DNA of 64,000 bases from an uncultured Parabacteroides sp. (lineage in GTDB: Bacteria > Bacteroidota > Bacteroidia > Bacteroidales > Tannerellaceae): contig CASEGC010000015.1 in NCBI GenBank assembly GCA_949287365.1, forward strand, positions 1 through 64,000, written 5' to 3'. This document shows positions 9,923 to 19,035 of the stretch, in pieces; the first letter of the stretch is position 1, and each line of letters begins with the position of its first letter. The position numbers and the translations under genes were made by a program. Under the pieces are notes generated by a model. The model was not told the DNA's origin and ran no database searches. It saw only the letters and a program-made list of their open reading frames with translations.

Positions 9923-12900
9923 TTAAAAGTCAATATTTACACCAAAAGATATCGTACGAGACAAAGGATACAATTTACCTGCGCCCCAACTTCCAGATGT
10001 CAACTCCGGATCAAAATTCTTATGCAGAGGAGTTAAAGTAAAAAGATTTTCTCCACTAAAAAATATACGAATCCTCGACATCCGAATTTTATTCACTATC
10101 GCTGTCGGTATAGTATAACCAATTTGCAAATTCTTCAACCGCAAATACGCCGCATTTTGCAAATAGCGAGTTTGTGTTTGCTGATTCTTCTTCACCTCTT
10201 CAGAATTATAAGGCTTCGCATAATAGGCATCCGTATTATCTTCTGTCCAAAAATCCGAAGTTTCCTCATACAAATTTGAACCAAATCCTCCCGTAAATCC
10301 CCAAAAAAATACACCTGAATTTCCAGAAATAGGTGGATAAAAATCCCTTTTCCCTACACCTTGCAAGAAAACATTCAAATCAATCCCTTTCCATTCAGCA
10401 CCCAACGATATACCATAACTAAAACGAGGAGAGGTATTTCCTATTATCTCCAAATCACCATGGTCCTCCAAGGTGTTCTCGCCTATATCTATTTTTCCGT
10501 CCTTATTCAGATCTTGATATTCAATATCACCAAGTCCCCAAGTCCCATAAATATACGACTGATCAGGCATATTTTTCAATTGATCTTCCGTTTGAATAAT
10601 CCCCACGGTCTTATAGCCCCATATCTCACCTATCTGCTGTCCTTCATAAGAGGTGGATAATAATTTAGTTGGATTATTATATTTTATGATCTCAGATTTA
10701 TTATCCGAGAAAACGAAATTCACATTATATTTAAAATCCTCACCAATTTGGTCTCTCCAACCGATAGTCAACTCTACACCCCTCGTTCTCAAGTCAGCGT
10801 TATTTTCCTGGGGGACAGCCGCACCAAGAACAGCAGGTAATGCATTAGCTGGTCCAAACATATCCTTAGTTGTCCGGTTATACCAATCAAAAGATAACAT
10901 CAGACGATTTGACCACAGAGCAGCGTCAAAACCGACATCAATTGTAGAAACCGTTTCCCAAGTTAATTTCCTACTTACTAAACCCGGAGCATCAAGATAA
11001 TTTGGACGCTCTCCATTTATGATATATCCATAATTTGTTCCTATCCCAATCGTACTTAAATACAAATAATCCGCAACATTTTGATTTCCCAGCGTTCCCC
11101 AAGAAGCTCTAATTTTCAACGAATTAATATATTCATCAAAATTCCAGAAATCTTCTTTGGCGATATTATATCCCGCGGATACGGAGGGGAAGAAGCCAAA
11201 ACGGTTTCCCCTTTGAAATTTTGATGATCCATCATAGCGGGCATTAAATTCGACCAAATACTTTTCCTTATAATTGTAATTAGCTCGGATAAAAACACCC
11301 ATATTCGCCCAATGTTGTAACTGCTGACTATTTAGCTGAGTCCCTACACCTACAGCCAACGAAGGCATTTCATGAGTAATCAAATTTCTCCGTTCTCCAC
11401 TCAGATAATCATATTTGCTCAACTCCAATTGCTCACCTACCAAAACACTCATATAATGATCCGATATCGTTTTCTCGTAAGATGTATAAACATTAAATGA
11501 ATGATAATCTTTTTGAGATTGAGCCGCGGTAAACCCATCAAAAGCCGTTGACATAACCGGTTTATTCGATACCGTGTATTCTATGATTACAGGTTTGGCA
11601 TGTGTCGATGATTTACTAAAAGTATTCCTATATGTGTAATCCAAATTTATTTTCCAACCAGGTAATGGATTAATCTCGAAAGCTCCCGTTACGCTGAATA
11701 CGTTTACATTATTCTTTGTTCTTCCACCTTCTATCTGTTTATACATGTGAGATGTCTGAGCCCAATGCCCATTAGGATCTTTCAACATCCAATTAGGTTG
11801 TCTTGTTGTAGACAAATGAACCCAGTTTCCTATATCACTATTATAAGCATCGGATACACGATCTGTTTGATCATGATTAAAACGGATACGAAGGTCTCCC
11901 TTTAACCACTTATAAGGTTCATAATGCAAATTACTAGTTAAATTAAGCCGGTCAAACGTGTCATCCGCATATCTCAAAAAACTATTCTCTCGATAATAAC
12001 CCGCATTTACATAATAATTCATTTTAGAACCTCCGCCTTTTATGCTTAAATCATGCTTTTGATTCCATGCGCCGGGTTTAAAGAAAGTCCTATACCAATC
12101 AACATTGTCATTATCCAATGTCGCATAAGACCAGTAATCCGGGTTATTGGGATTCGGAATATTGGAGGGTGTATTTACTGGATCCGCCATATAAGCCTTT
12201 ATCCGAGCGATATGTTCCTCACTGAACATCGGAGATTGTCCGGAGTTTATAGACGCGATATTATATGCGTTCGCGAAGTCCAGTGAATTCACCTGATTAG
12301 GGATAATAGTTTGATGATTGTATCCAAACATATTATTATAAGAAACAACAGCTGTCTGGTCTTTAGAGCCAGACTTTGTCGTCACCAATATAACGCCAAA
12401 AGAGGCCCGCGCGCCATAAATAGCGGCGGATGCAGCATCTTTCAAAACAGTCAATGTCTCAATGTCCGAAGGATTTATGCTATTGATATCATCTACTGGA
12501 ACGCCATCGACAATAAACAAAGGCCCTCCTCCAGATAAACTGGTCGTTCCACGAATATTATAATCCATGGAAGCCCCAGGTGAACCCCCATCCGTTGAAG
12601 AAACAGACATGTTTAAGTTCGCGATCGTCCCTTGAAGAGCTTTACCGACATTAGTGACCGGCCTATTACTTAATTGCTTATCACCGATTTGAGCTACAGC
12701 ACCCGTTAAATTCACCTTTTTTTGGGTTCCATACCCAACCACGACCACCTCGTCCAAAGCCTGGCTATCCTCTCTCAACCGAATGCGCAAAGAAGGACCG
12801 GTCGCCAATATTTCTTGCTGAACATACCCAATATAGCTGATTATTAAAGTAGCGTTATCCGCGACGTTTAGTTCAAAATTCCCGTCCATATCCGTGATCG

Positions 12901-13354
12901 TTCCGTTTGTCGTGCCTTTCTCCACGATATTCGCTCCGATAACCGGTTCGCCTTTGTCATCCGTCACGTTACCGGAAATCGTTTTCTTTCTCGCGTCATC
13001 ATCCACTGAACGGGAAGGTAAAGAAATGATGATATGACTTCCCTTAATCGTATAAACATAGCCTGTATTTCTCAAGATTGTTTCAAGCGCGGCGTTCAGG
13101 TCCATATCCTCTACCGCCACATTCACGAGACGAGACACGTTTATTTTCGATTCCTCATAATCCACCGATAGATTCGTTTGTTTCTCTATCTCACTAAAGG
13201 CGGTCTCCAAAGTTATCGTCTGATTAGACAAAGTAATCCTATTTTGAGATAAGGCCATCGCCGATAGGGACAAACAGGAAAAGGCGATGACAGTCATAGT
13301 CTTCTTTAACAGACTATTTCTTGTTTTTCTTTGTATTAGTTTTTCGATTTTCAT
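9923..13354 (-). CDS. SusC/RagA family TonB-dependent outer-membrane transporter with STN domain
   Basis: A 1143-residue TonB-linked porin that imports oligosaccharides together with the SusD neighbour. In order: signal peptide (about 1-37), STN signalling domain (about 40-112, AFSEIEKQTNLSVDYEESK), a carboxypeptidase-regulatory-like domain (about 123-205, ISGNVTDDKGEPVIGANIV), a TonB-box-like stretch (DEVVVVGYGTQKK), the plug (about 215-330) and the beta-barrel. The C-terminus ends in aromatic-rich SFGVNIDF, as outer-membrane barrels do. The STN domain means ligand binding can be signalled to the FecR anti-sigma factor encoded just upstream, so this locus should be switched on by trans-envelope signalling rather than by a hybrid two-component system. 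Confidence 0.97.
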   Translation of the reverse strand: MKIEKLIQRKTRNSLLKKTMTVIAFSCLSLSAMALSQNRITLSNQTITLETAFSEIEKQTNLSVDYEESKINVSRLVNVAVEDMDLNAALETILRNTGYVYTIKGSHIIISLPSRSVDDDARKKTISGNVTDDKGEPVIGANIVEKGTTNGTITDMDGNFELNVADNATLIISYIGYVQQEILATGPSLRIRLREDSQALDEVVVVGYGTQKKVNLTGAVAQIGDKQLSNRPVTNVGKALQGTIANLNMSVSSTDGGSPGASMDYNIRGTTSLSGGGPLFIVDGVPVDDINSINPSDIETLTVLKDAASAAIYGARASFGVILVTTKSGSKDQTAVVSYNNMFGYNHQTIIPNQVNSLDFANAYNIASINSGQSPMFSEEHIARIKAYMADPVNTPSNIPNPNNPDYWSYATLDNDNVDWYRTFFKPGAWNQKHDLSIKGGGSKMNYYVNAGYYRENSFLRYADDTFDRLNLTSNLHYEPYKWLKGDLRIRFNHDQTDRVSDAYNSDIGNWVHLSTTRQPNWMLKDPNGHWAQTSHMYKQIEGGRTKNNVNVFSVTGAFEINPLPGWKINLDYTYRNTFSKSSTHAKPVIIEYTVSNKPVMSTAFDGFTAAQSQKDYHSFNVYTSYEKTISDHYMSVLVGEQLELSKYDYLSGERRNLITHEMPSLAVGVGTQLNSQQLQHWANMGVFIRANYNYKEKYLVEFNARYDGSSKFQRGNRFGFFPSVSAGYNIAKEDFWNFDEYINSLKIRASWGTLGNQNVADYLYLSTIGIGTNYGYIINGERPNYLDAPGLVSRKLTWETVSTIDVGFDAALWSNRLMLSFDWYNRTTKDMFGPANALPAVLGAAVPQENNADLRTRGVELTIGWRDQIGEDFKYNVNFVFSDNKSEIIKYNNPTKLLSTSYEGQQIGEIWGYKTVGIIQTEDQLKNMPDQSYIYGTWGLGDIEYQDLNKDGKIDIGENTLEDHGDLEIIGNTSPRFSYGISLGAEWKGIDLNVFLQGVGKRDFYPPISGNSGVFFWGFTGGFGSNLYEETSDFWTEDNTDAYYAKPYNSEEVKKNQQTQTRYLQNAAYLRLKNLQIGYTIPTAIVNKIRMSRIRIFFSGENLFTLTPLHKNFDPELTSGSWGAGKLYPLSRTISFGVNIDF

Positions 13355-13512
13355 AATTTCGCGATTGAATTAAAAATTGAATACTGCATCTCTATTTTTC
13401 ATTTTCCTGAAAAATAATGTTGTTGTATTTAAGGATTTCGATTCCGGGGAGAAAATTGCGCGATAGCTCCCCGGTCTCTTTTTCTCATAACAATACCTCC
13501 TCCATTTTTTAG

Positions 13513-14502
13513 TTAATTAATAAACACCACATTATCTTTTATTTGATAATTGAATTTCCCGACAACTTTCATTATCTCGAACACTTGACGCAATTCTTCT
13601 TCCGGAGAGAAACGGATAGTGAACGAACGCCCCGCGAACTTATCGCTATCGTAATTGACCGAAACGTCAAATCTCCGCTCGATCGAGCGCATGATTTCCT
13701 CGAACGTATTACCTTGAAACACCAAATACCCCATCTTCCATTGGCTATCTTTCGAAGCGTCCACCTCCCGCTGAACGCTTTTTTGAGTGGCACGATCATA
13801 AACCACCTCCTCGTCCGGAGATAAAATATAAGAACGGGCGTTATTTCCTTTCGTGTCAACCTTCACTTTCCCCTCCTCAAGCGTGGCCATTATTTTTCGG
13901 GTGTCAGAATAAGCCTGTACGTTAAAGACAGTCCCCAACGCCTCTATATCCATATATTCCGTCTTGACGATAAATGGCTTTTCAAGATCTTTCGCCACCT
14001 TGAAATTTGCCTCCCCATTCAGATATACATTCCTTGTTTCCCCATTGAACTCCCTCGCATAAAGCAACAGCGAACCCGCGTTCAGCCACACCTCGGAACT
14101 ATCGGGAAGGAAAAGATGCTCCATTTCCCCATACGGCACGAAACACTCCACTATCTCCGGTTCCACGAGACGCACCGTATCCGGCTTGAGGAAATAAGCG
14201 GAAACCGCACCCAACAAAGGAAGTAGTAAAATAGCGGCAACTCGGGCAAACCGCTTGAATTGAGAGAGGCGAGCCTGCCTTTCCGAACGCTCAATCGTGT
14301 GGCGCAAACGATTCAACTCCGTCCATGTATTCTCATCTTTTTTATTACACGCGGATTTCTCCCAAATCTCACGCATCACCCGCGATTTCTCGTCCTCCGC
14401 TCCATCAGAAAGAAGCCATTGGCCGAAACGCGACCGAATCTCTTCAGAGAAATCGTTCTCGAAGAAATTCCGTATCAACCTTCCCACATATTTATTCGCC
14501 AT
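13513..14502 (-). CDS. FecR family anti-sigma factor
   Basis: A 329-residue inner-membrane anti-sigma regulator. The N-terminal ~85 residues are cytoplasmic and would bind the sigma factor. One membrane segment follows (VAAILLLPLLGAVSAYFL, about 88-106), then a periplasmic FecR domain (LPDSSEVWLNAGSLLLYARE) and a C-terminal DUF4974-like region (MRSIERRFDVSVNYDSDKF) that would meet the STN domain of SusC. It lies 53 bp after the sigma gene and 158 bp before susC, the usual sigma-fecR-susC-susD order of Bacteroidales glycan loci. Confidence 0.95.
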   Translation of the reverse strand: MANKYVGRLIRNFFENDFSEEIRSRFGQWLLSDGAEDEKSRVMREIWEKSACNKKDENTWTELNRLRHTIERSERQARLSQFKRFARVAAILLLPLLGAVSAYFLKPDTVRLVEPEIVECFVPYGEMEHLFLPDSSEVWLNAGSLLLYAREFNGETRNVYLNGEANFKVAKDLEKPFIVKTEYMDIEALGTVFNVQAYSDTRKIMATLEEGKVKVDTKGNNARSYILSPDEEVVYDRATQKSVQREVDASKDSQWKMGYLVFQGNTFEEIMRSIERRFDVSVNYDSDKFAGRSFTIRFSPEEELRQVFEIMKVVGKFNYQIKDNVVFIN

Positions 14503-14555
14503 ATTTGTCCGTTTTTACATAAAGACGGGCAAGTAAAGACGCACACACGGCCGAA

Positions 14556-15125
14556 TCACAAAAATTTCAAGGAAAAAATCAAAAAACACAAGATTACTTT
14601 TCTCAAATCGCTCAAGGCTTGGGTGATATGGTTCTCTACCGTACGTTTGTTGATACCCAACCGCACGGCGATCTCCTCGTTTGAAAGCCCTTCTTTGCGG
14701 CTCATGATAAATATCCGTCTCCGTTGCGTCGGCATTTTCTCGATCGCCATATCGATCAGCAAAGAAAGTTCCCGGGCATACAACTCCTCCTCTATAATAT
14801 CCAAACCATAAACACGACTTTCCTCTCGCGCTTTCCGCTCATACTTCTCCTTCACGAGGTTATGCTCAAAATAATCATAAACCATGTTCCGTGCCATACG
14901 AAAAAGATAGTTTTGGAAAGAAGAAACTTTAGAGATAGCTTTTCTATTCATCCATATCCTGAAAAAAAGTTCCTGAACCATATCGCTCGCCTCTTCCTCG
15001 TCTTTCACGAAACCACACAAGAAACCCTTCACCTTAGGATGATAATAGATAAAAAGCGACTCGAAAGCCCGATGGTCTCCTTCGCCTAGCTTTTCCAAAT
15101 AGTCCGATTCCAAATCAATATCCAT
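14556..15125 (-). CDS. ECF RNA polymerase sigma-70 factor
   Basis: A 189-residue extracytoplasmic-function sigma factor. Region 2 is visible at about 20-85 (DHRAFESLFIYYHPKVKGF, then EASDMVQELFFRIWMNRK and FQNYLFRMARNMVYDYFEH) and region 4 near the C-terminus (LSNEEIAVRLGINKRTVENH, a helix-turn-helix). Length and layout fit the Bacteroidetes sigma-70 expansion family. Paired with fecR and an STN-bearing susC, it should direct transcription of the transporter operon when the glycan is present. Array 2 lies upstream of its promoter. Confidence 0.95.
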   Translation of the reverse strand: MDIDLESDYLEKLGEGDHRAFESLFIYYHPKVKGFLCGFVKDEEEASDMVQELFFRIWMNRKAISKVSSFQNYLFRMARNMVYDYFEHNLVKEKYERKAREESRVYGLDIIEEELYARELSLLIDMAIEKMPTQRRRIFIMSRKEGLSNEEIAVRLGINKRTVENHITQALSDLRKVILCFLIFSLKFL

Positions 15126-15231
15126 AAATTAACGTTTTGCCGCAAACATTTCATTTTAACGAAATCAATCATACGCGAAAATAACAAATATTTATAAGCA
15201 CTAACTACCTTCCCGCCTCATATAGATACGA

Positions 15232-15239
15232 CAAATATA
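15232..15239 (-). promoter_or_regulatory. -7 promoter element (TATATTTG) for the ECF sigma gene
   Basis: A consensus Bacteroidetes -7 box on the minus strand, 107 bp before the sigma ATG. A second candidate (TATTTTCG) lies closer, at 15176-15183. Array 2 begins 86 bp upstream of this box. Confidence 0.45.
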
Positions 15240-15324
15240 AGCTATGCCCATGAAAAAATCAGGAAGTCCGGTCTAAAAGTCAATAAGCCGGTAAGAAAAA
15301 AGAGAAACACATCCAGAAAAAGTT

Positions 15325-15406
15325 TATCTTTAGACTAAAGATATCCATCTTTAAGTTAAAGATATATATCTTCAGGCTGCAGATATGTATCTTTAGCCTA
15401 AAGATA
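15325..15406. repeat. Array 2: four 19-bp palindromic units at 21-bp pitch
   Basis: Units are at 15325-15343, 15346-15364, 15367-15385 and 15388-15406, each an imperfect palindrome of the TATCTTTAGNCTAAAGATA type; unit 3 carries CTGCAG variation. It lies in the 488-bp gap between prs and the sigma gene. The rest of the gap holds the prs terminator, the sigma promoters and AT-rich sequence in which I see nothing else. Confidence 0.95.
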
Positions 15407-15540
15407 GAGAAAATTCGGTTATCAAGCGGATTTTTCCCTATAGGATTCGACATTTCTTATCCTTTCTTTTTCCTTTTTTCCGCTATGCAAAATCACGTCC
15501 GCATGATAGAGATATAAAAGAAACACTCTCTCCCGCTTCC

Positions 15541-15584
15541 CAACAAAAAACCCTTCGCTTCTCCAAAAAGAGAGGCGAAGGGTT
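15541..15584 (-). terminator. Factor-independent terminator of prs
   Basis: Arms AACCCTTCGCTTCTC (15549-15563) and GAGAGGCGAAGGGTT (15570-15584) pair with a single wobble. On the minus-strand transcript the hairpin is followed by a U-run (plus-strand A-run 15545-15550). It lies 30 bp after the prs stop. Confidence 0.85.
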
Positions 15585-15613
15585 CGCTTTATCCTGTCCT
15601 ATATTATAAAGAA

Positions 15614-16555
15614 TCAAATCACATACAGCGAGCTGATAGACTCGCCGCTACATACGCGGCGGATAGCCTCGGCGAACATATCGGCGATGGAAAGGATTTT
15701 CACCTTCTCGCACTTTTTCGCGTAAGGAATGGAATCCGTGAAAATCATCTCCGTCAAGGCGGATTGGTCCACACGAACCGAGGCGGGGTCGGACATCACG
15801 GCATGGCTGGCGATAGCCCGTACCGACTTCGCGCCGTTCTCCATCATCAAGTTGGCCGCTTTCGTGATTGTCCCCGCCGTATCCACCATATCATCCACCA
15901 AGAGCACGTCCAACCCTTTCACGTCACCGATGATACGCATCTCGGCCACCTCGTTCGCGCGCAAACGCGATTTATGGCAAATCACCATCGGCACGCCCAG
16001 ATACTTGGAATAGCTGCTGGCGCGTTTCGTTCCTCCCACGTCCGGAGTCGCGATGCAGAGGTTATCCAACGGCAACGAGGTCTTGATATAGTCCAAGAAT
16101 ACGGAAGACGCGTACAAGTGGTCTACCGGTACGTTGAAAAAGCCTTGGATTTGGTCGGCGTGGAGGTCCATCGTAATCAACCGGTTAATTCCGGCCGTGC
16201 TCAACATGTCCGCTATCAGCTTAGCGCCGATAGAGACACGGGGTTTATCCTTCCTGTCTTGGCGGGCCCATCCGAAATAGGGAATAACGGCGATAATCGA
16301 ATGCGCGGAAGCGCGTTTAGCGGCATCTATCATCAGGAGCAACTCCATCAGATTGTCTGAATTAGGGAAAGTAGATTGTACCAAAAAGACATCTCTTCCA
16401 CGGATAGACTCTTCATAAGAGACTGAGAACTCGCCATCCGCGAAATGCTGGATATTCATCTGTCCCAGAGGGCATCCTAAACTATTGCAGATTTTCTCCG
16501 CAAGATAACGGGAATTCGTTCCCGAAAACACCAAGAAAGGAGTTTGTGCACTCAT
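15614..16555 (-). CDS. prs: Ribose-phosphate pyrophosphokinase
   Basis: Makes PRPP from ribose 5-phosphate and ATP for purine, pyrimidine, NAD, His and Trp synthesis in the cytoplasm. The 313-residue protein has the family layout: FADGEFSV near residue 40, the ATP-loop region YFGWARQDRKDKPR near 98-111, the metal-binding segment TMDLHADQIQGFF near 130, and the PRPP loop DVLLVDDMVDTAGT near 220. The start follows a TACTTTCG promoter element 45 bp upstream, and a strong terminator follows the stop, so it is probably transcribed alone. Confidence 0.97.
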   Translation of the reverse strand: MSAQTPFLVFSGTNSRYLAEKICNSLGCPLGQMNIQHFADGEFSVSYEESIRGRDVFLVQSTFPNSDNLMELLLMIDAAKRASAHSIIAVIPYFGWARQDRKDKPRVSIGAKLIADMLSTAGINRLITMDLHADQIQGFFNVPVDHLYASSVFLDYIKTSLPLDNLCIATPDVGGTKRASSYSKYLGVPMVICHKSRLRANEVAEMRIIGDVKGLDVLLVDDMVDTAGTITKAANLMMENGAKSVRAIASHAVMSDPASVRVDQSALTEMIFTDSIPYAKKCEKVKILSIADMFAEAIRRVCSGESISSLYVI

Positions 16556-16599
16556 TATTCCGAATAATTTATCTTAATGAATAGATTTAAATTGTGCCG

Positions 16600-16607
16600 C
16601 GAAAGTA
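16600..16607 (-). promoter_or_regulatory. -7 promoter element (TACTTTCG) for prs
   Basis: TACTTTCG followed by CGG on the minus strand, 45 bp before the prs ATG. Confidence 0.5.
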
Positions 16608-16682
16608 CAAAACTTATTTCGCAATGCCACCCTCCGGACAAGAAAACTTGCTGATGTTTCGTAAAAAACGAGGTTTTATACG

Positions 16683-16690
16683 TACATTCG
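16683..16690 (+). promoter_or_regulatory. -7 promoter element (TACATTCG) for the M13 peptidase gene
   Basis: TACATTCG followed by CGG, 31 bp before the ATG at 16721. Confidence 0.5.
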
Positions 16691-16720
16691 CGGTGTTATT
16701 TAAGGCTAATATTAAACAGA

Positions 16721-18763
16721 ATGAAAAAGAGAAAAATGTTTCCGTTTTTAGCGGCCGGCATGGTCGCTCTGGCAAGTTGTAACGCCCCCCAGAAAGAGGT
16801 CGCCAAGATAGCGGCCATCGATTTGGCGAATCTAGACACCACGGTCGCCGCCGGTACGGATTTTTACGAGTACGCGTGTGGCGGGTGGATAAAAAACAAC
16901 CCACTAAAACCGGAATACGCCCGCTTCGGGACTTTCGACCAGCTGCGGGAGAACAACGAGAATCAATTACGGACATTAATCGAGGAATTGAAAGCGGCAC
17001 CTCAAGAGGCGGGAGGCGCGGCGCAAAAAATCAGCGCGCTCTACGCGATGGGATTAGATAGCACGAAATTGAACGAAGACAGGGCCACGCCCGTGAAAGA
17101 AGAGCTCGCGGCCATCCAATCGCTGGCCACCAAAGCGGATGTCTCCAAGATGGTAGCGACACTCCACAAGGAAGGGATGGCTCCTTTCTTCGCCTTGTTT
17201 GTCGGGGCGGACGAGAAAAACAGCGATATGAACATCGTCCAATTGTATCAAGCCGGAATCGGAATGGGAGACCGGGACTATTACCTGATGGAGGACGAAG
17301 GCTCCGAGCGAATCCGCAAGGCATACAGGACATACATCGACCGGCTATTCACCCTGACAGGAGCGAGTCCGGAGCAGGCGCAAGCAGCCGTAGACGCCGT
17401 GATGAAAATAGAGAAAGGTATCGCCGAAATCTCCTACAGCAGGGAGGACTTGCGCGACTCGCAAAAGAACTACAACAAGATGCCATACGAGGAGTTCAAG
17501 AAACTCGGCGAGGCCCTCAACTGGGACATTTATTTCGAGACGATGGGGCTGGACAGCCTGAAGGAACTGGACGCCAAGCAGGTGGAATTCTATAAGGGTT
17601 TGGACAAATTCTTGAAAGACATCACCGTGGACGAGCAGAAATACTATTTGGAGTTCAACCTGCTGAACGCGGCGGCTCCTTACCTGAGCGACGACTTCGC
17701 GGACGCCGAATTCGAGTTCTACGGGAAAACGATGTCCGGCAAGCAAGAGCAGCAACCGCGCTGGAAACGCTCGCTGAGCGTGGTGAACCGAGCGTTGGGC
17801 GAGGCCGTGGGCGAGATGTACGTGGCCAAGTATTTCCCCGCCTCCTCGAAAGAGAAAATGCTGACCTTGGTAGGAAACCTGCAGACAGCCCTCGGCGAGC
17901 GCATCGACGGCTTACAGTGGATGAGCGACACGACCAAGGCGAAAGCGAGAGAGAAACTGGCCGCCTTCACCGTGAAAATCGGGTATCCCGACAAATGGCG
18001 CGATTACAGCGGCCTGGAAATCAAGAACGACTCCTACTGGGCGAACGTGCGCCGCTCGAACATCTTCGACATGGAATATCAGCTGGCGGACGTGGACAAA
18101 CCGGTGGACAAGAGCCGCTGGTACATGAGCCCGCAGACCGTGAACGCTTACTATAACCCGACGACGAACGAGATTTGCTTCCCGGCGGCCATCCTTCAGC
18201 CCCCGTTCTTCAACCCGGAGGCGGACGACGCGGTGAACTACGGAGCCATCGGCGTGGTGATAGGCCATGAGATGACGCACGGATTCGACGACCAAGGACG
18301 CAATTACGACAAGGACGGCAACTTGGTGGACTGGTGGACCGCCGAGGACGCGGAACGCTTCACGGAACGCGCGGAAATACTGGTGAAGCAATACGACCAA
18401 ATCGTCGTGGTCGACACGCTCCACGCGAACGGACGGTTCACCTTGGGAGAGAACATCGCGGACCACGGCGGTCTGCTAATCGCCCACCAAGCCTACCAAA
18501 ACTCCTTGAAAGGCAAAGAGACACCCGCCCCCATCGACGGATTCACCAACGAGCAACGCTTCTTCTTGGGATACGCCACCTTGTGGGGACAGAACATTCG
18601 CCCGGAGGAAATCCGCCGGTTGACGAAAATAGACCCGCACTCATTGGGTAAATGGCGCGTGAACGCGGCCCTGCGCAACATCGACGCCTTCTACGACGCG
18701 TTCGGCATCAAGGAGGGAGACCCGATGTACTTGGCTCCGGAAGACCGGGTGGTTATCTGGTAA
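16721..18763 (+). CDS. M13 family (neprilysin/PepO-type) zinc metallopeptidase, lipoprotein
   Basis: A 680-residue exported endopeptidase. The signal peptide ends in a lipobox (LASC, Cys about residue 20). The N-terminal domain carries the M13 signature FYEYACGGWIKNN near residue 46. The catalytic centre is near the C-terminus: HEMTH of the HExxH zinc motif (VIGHEMTHGFDDQG, about 510), then GENIADHGG with the third zinc-ligand Glu and the conserved Asp. The last residues include the family-typical FFLGYATLWGQNIRPEE and KWRVNAALRN. It probably degrades oligopeptides in the periplasm. A hairpin terminator follows, and a 42-bp repeat array fills the gap to the convergent nucleotidyltransferase gene. 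Confidence 0.95.
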   Translation: MKKRKMFPFLAAGMVALASCNAPQKEVAKIAAIDLANLDTTVAAGTDFYEYACGGWIKNNPLKPEYARFGTFDQLRENNENQLRTLIEELKAAPQEAGGAAQKISALYAMGLDSTKLNEDRATPVKEELAAIQSLATKADVSKMVATLHKEGMAPFFALFVGADEKNSDMNIVQLYQAGIGMGDRDYYLMEDEGSERIRKAYRTYIDRLFTLTGASPEQAQAAVDAVMKIEKGIAEISYSREDLRDSQKNYNKMPYEEFKKLGEALNWDIYFETMGLDSLKELDAKQVEFYKGLDKFLKDITVDEQKYYLEFNLLNAAAPYLSDDFADAEFEFYGKTMSGKQEQQPRWKRSLSVVNRALGEAVGEMYVAKYFPASSKEKMLTLVGNLQTALGERIDGLQWMSDTTKAKAREKLAAFTVKIGYPDKWRDYSGLEIKNDSYWANVRRSNIFDMEYQLADVDKPVDKSRWYMSPQTVNAYYNPTTNEICFPAAILQPPFFNPEADDAVNYGAIGVVIGHEMTHGFDDQGRNYDKDGNLVDWWTAEDAERFTERAEILVKQYDQIVVVDTLHANGRFTLGENIADHGGLLIAHQAYQNSLKGKETPAPIDGFTNEQRFFLGYATLWGQNIRPEEIRRLTKIDPHSLGKWRVNAALRNIDAFYDAFGIKEGDPMYLAPEDRVVIW

Positions 18764-18793
18764 AATCCGACAAACAGATACATAAAACAGCGG

Positions 18794-18829
18794 AAAAGCG
18801 TGTAGGCGGACTATCGCCACACGCTTTTT
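18794..18829 (+). terminator. Factor-independent terminator of the M13 peptidase gene
   Basis: AAAAGCGTGT-A-GGCG pairs with CGCC-ACACGCTTTT around a 6-nt loop and is followed by a T-rich tail, 30 bp after the stop. Confidence 0.8.
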
Positions 18830-18846
18830 CTTTTCGCCGCGCGGTA

Positions 18847-19035
18847 GAATCTATATATCGGCGAGCCTCCAACCACGGTTCACGACGAGAATCTATATAT
18901 CGGCGAGGCGCCAACCACGGTTCACGACGAGAATCTATATGTCGGCGGCGTTCCAACCACGGTTCACGGCGAGAATCTATATATCGGCGGCGTTCCAACC
19001 GCGGTTCACGGCAAGAATCTATATATCGGCGGCTA
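18847..19035. repeat. 42-bp tandem repeat array between convergent genes
   Basis: The marker GAATCTATATNTCGGCG begins at 18847, 18889, 18931, 18973 and 19015, an exact 42-bp period with four full units and a partial fifth. Within a unit a TATATA core and a CCRCGG core have centres 20-21 bp apart, so the unit can be read as two 21-bp halves. The last copy runs into the stop codon (CTA on the plus strand, 19033-19035) of the minus-strand nucleotidyltransferase gene. There are no variable spacers, so this is not a CRISPR array. Protein-like frames across it are a by-product of the 14-codon period. Confidence 0.93.

Noticed and set aside
18753..18998. 14-residue repeat protein (RRYIDSRREPWL type) on the minus strand
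   Set aside because: It is a reading of the 42-bp intergenic array and has no independent support as a gene.
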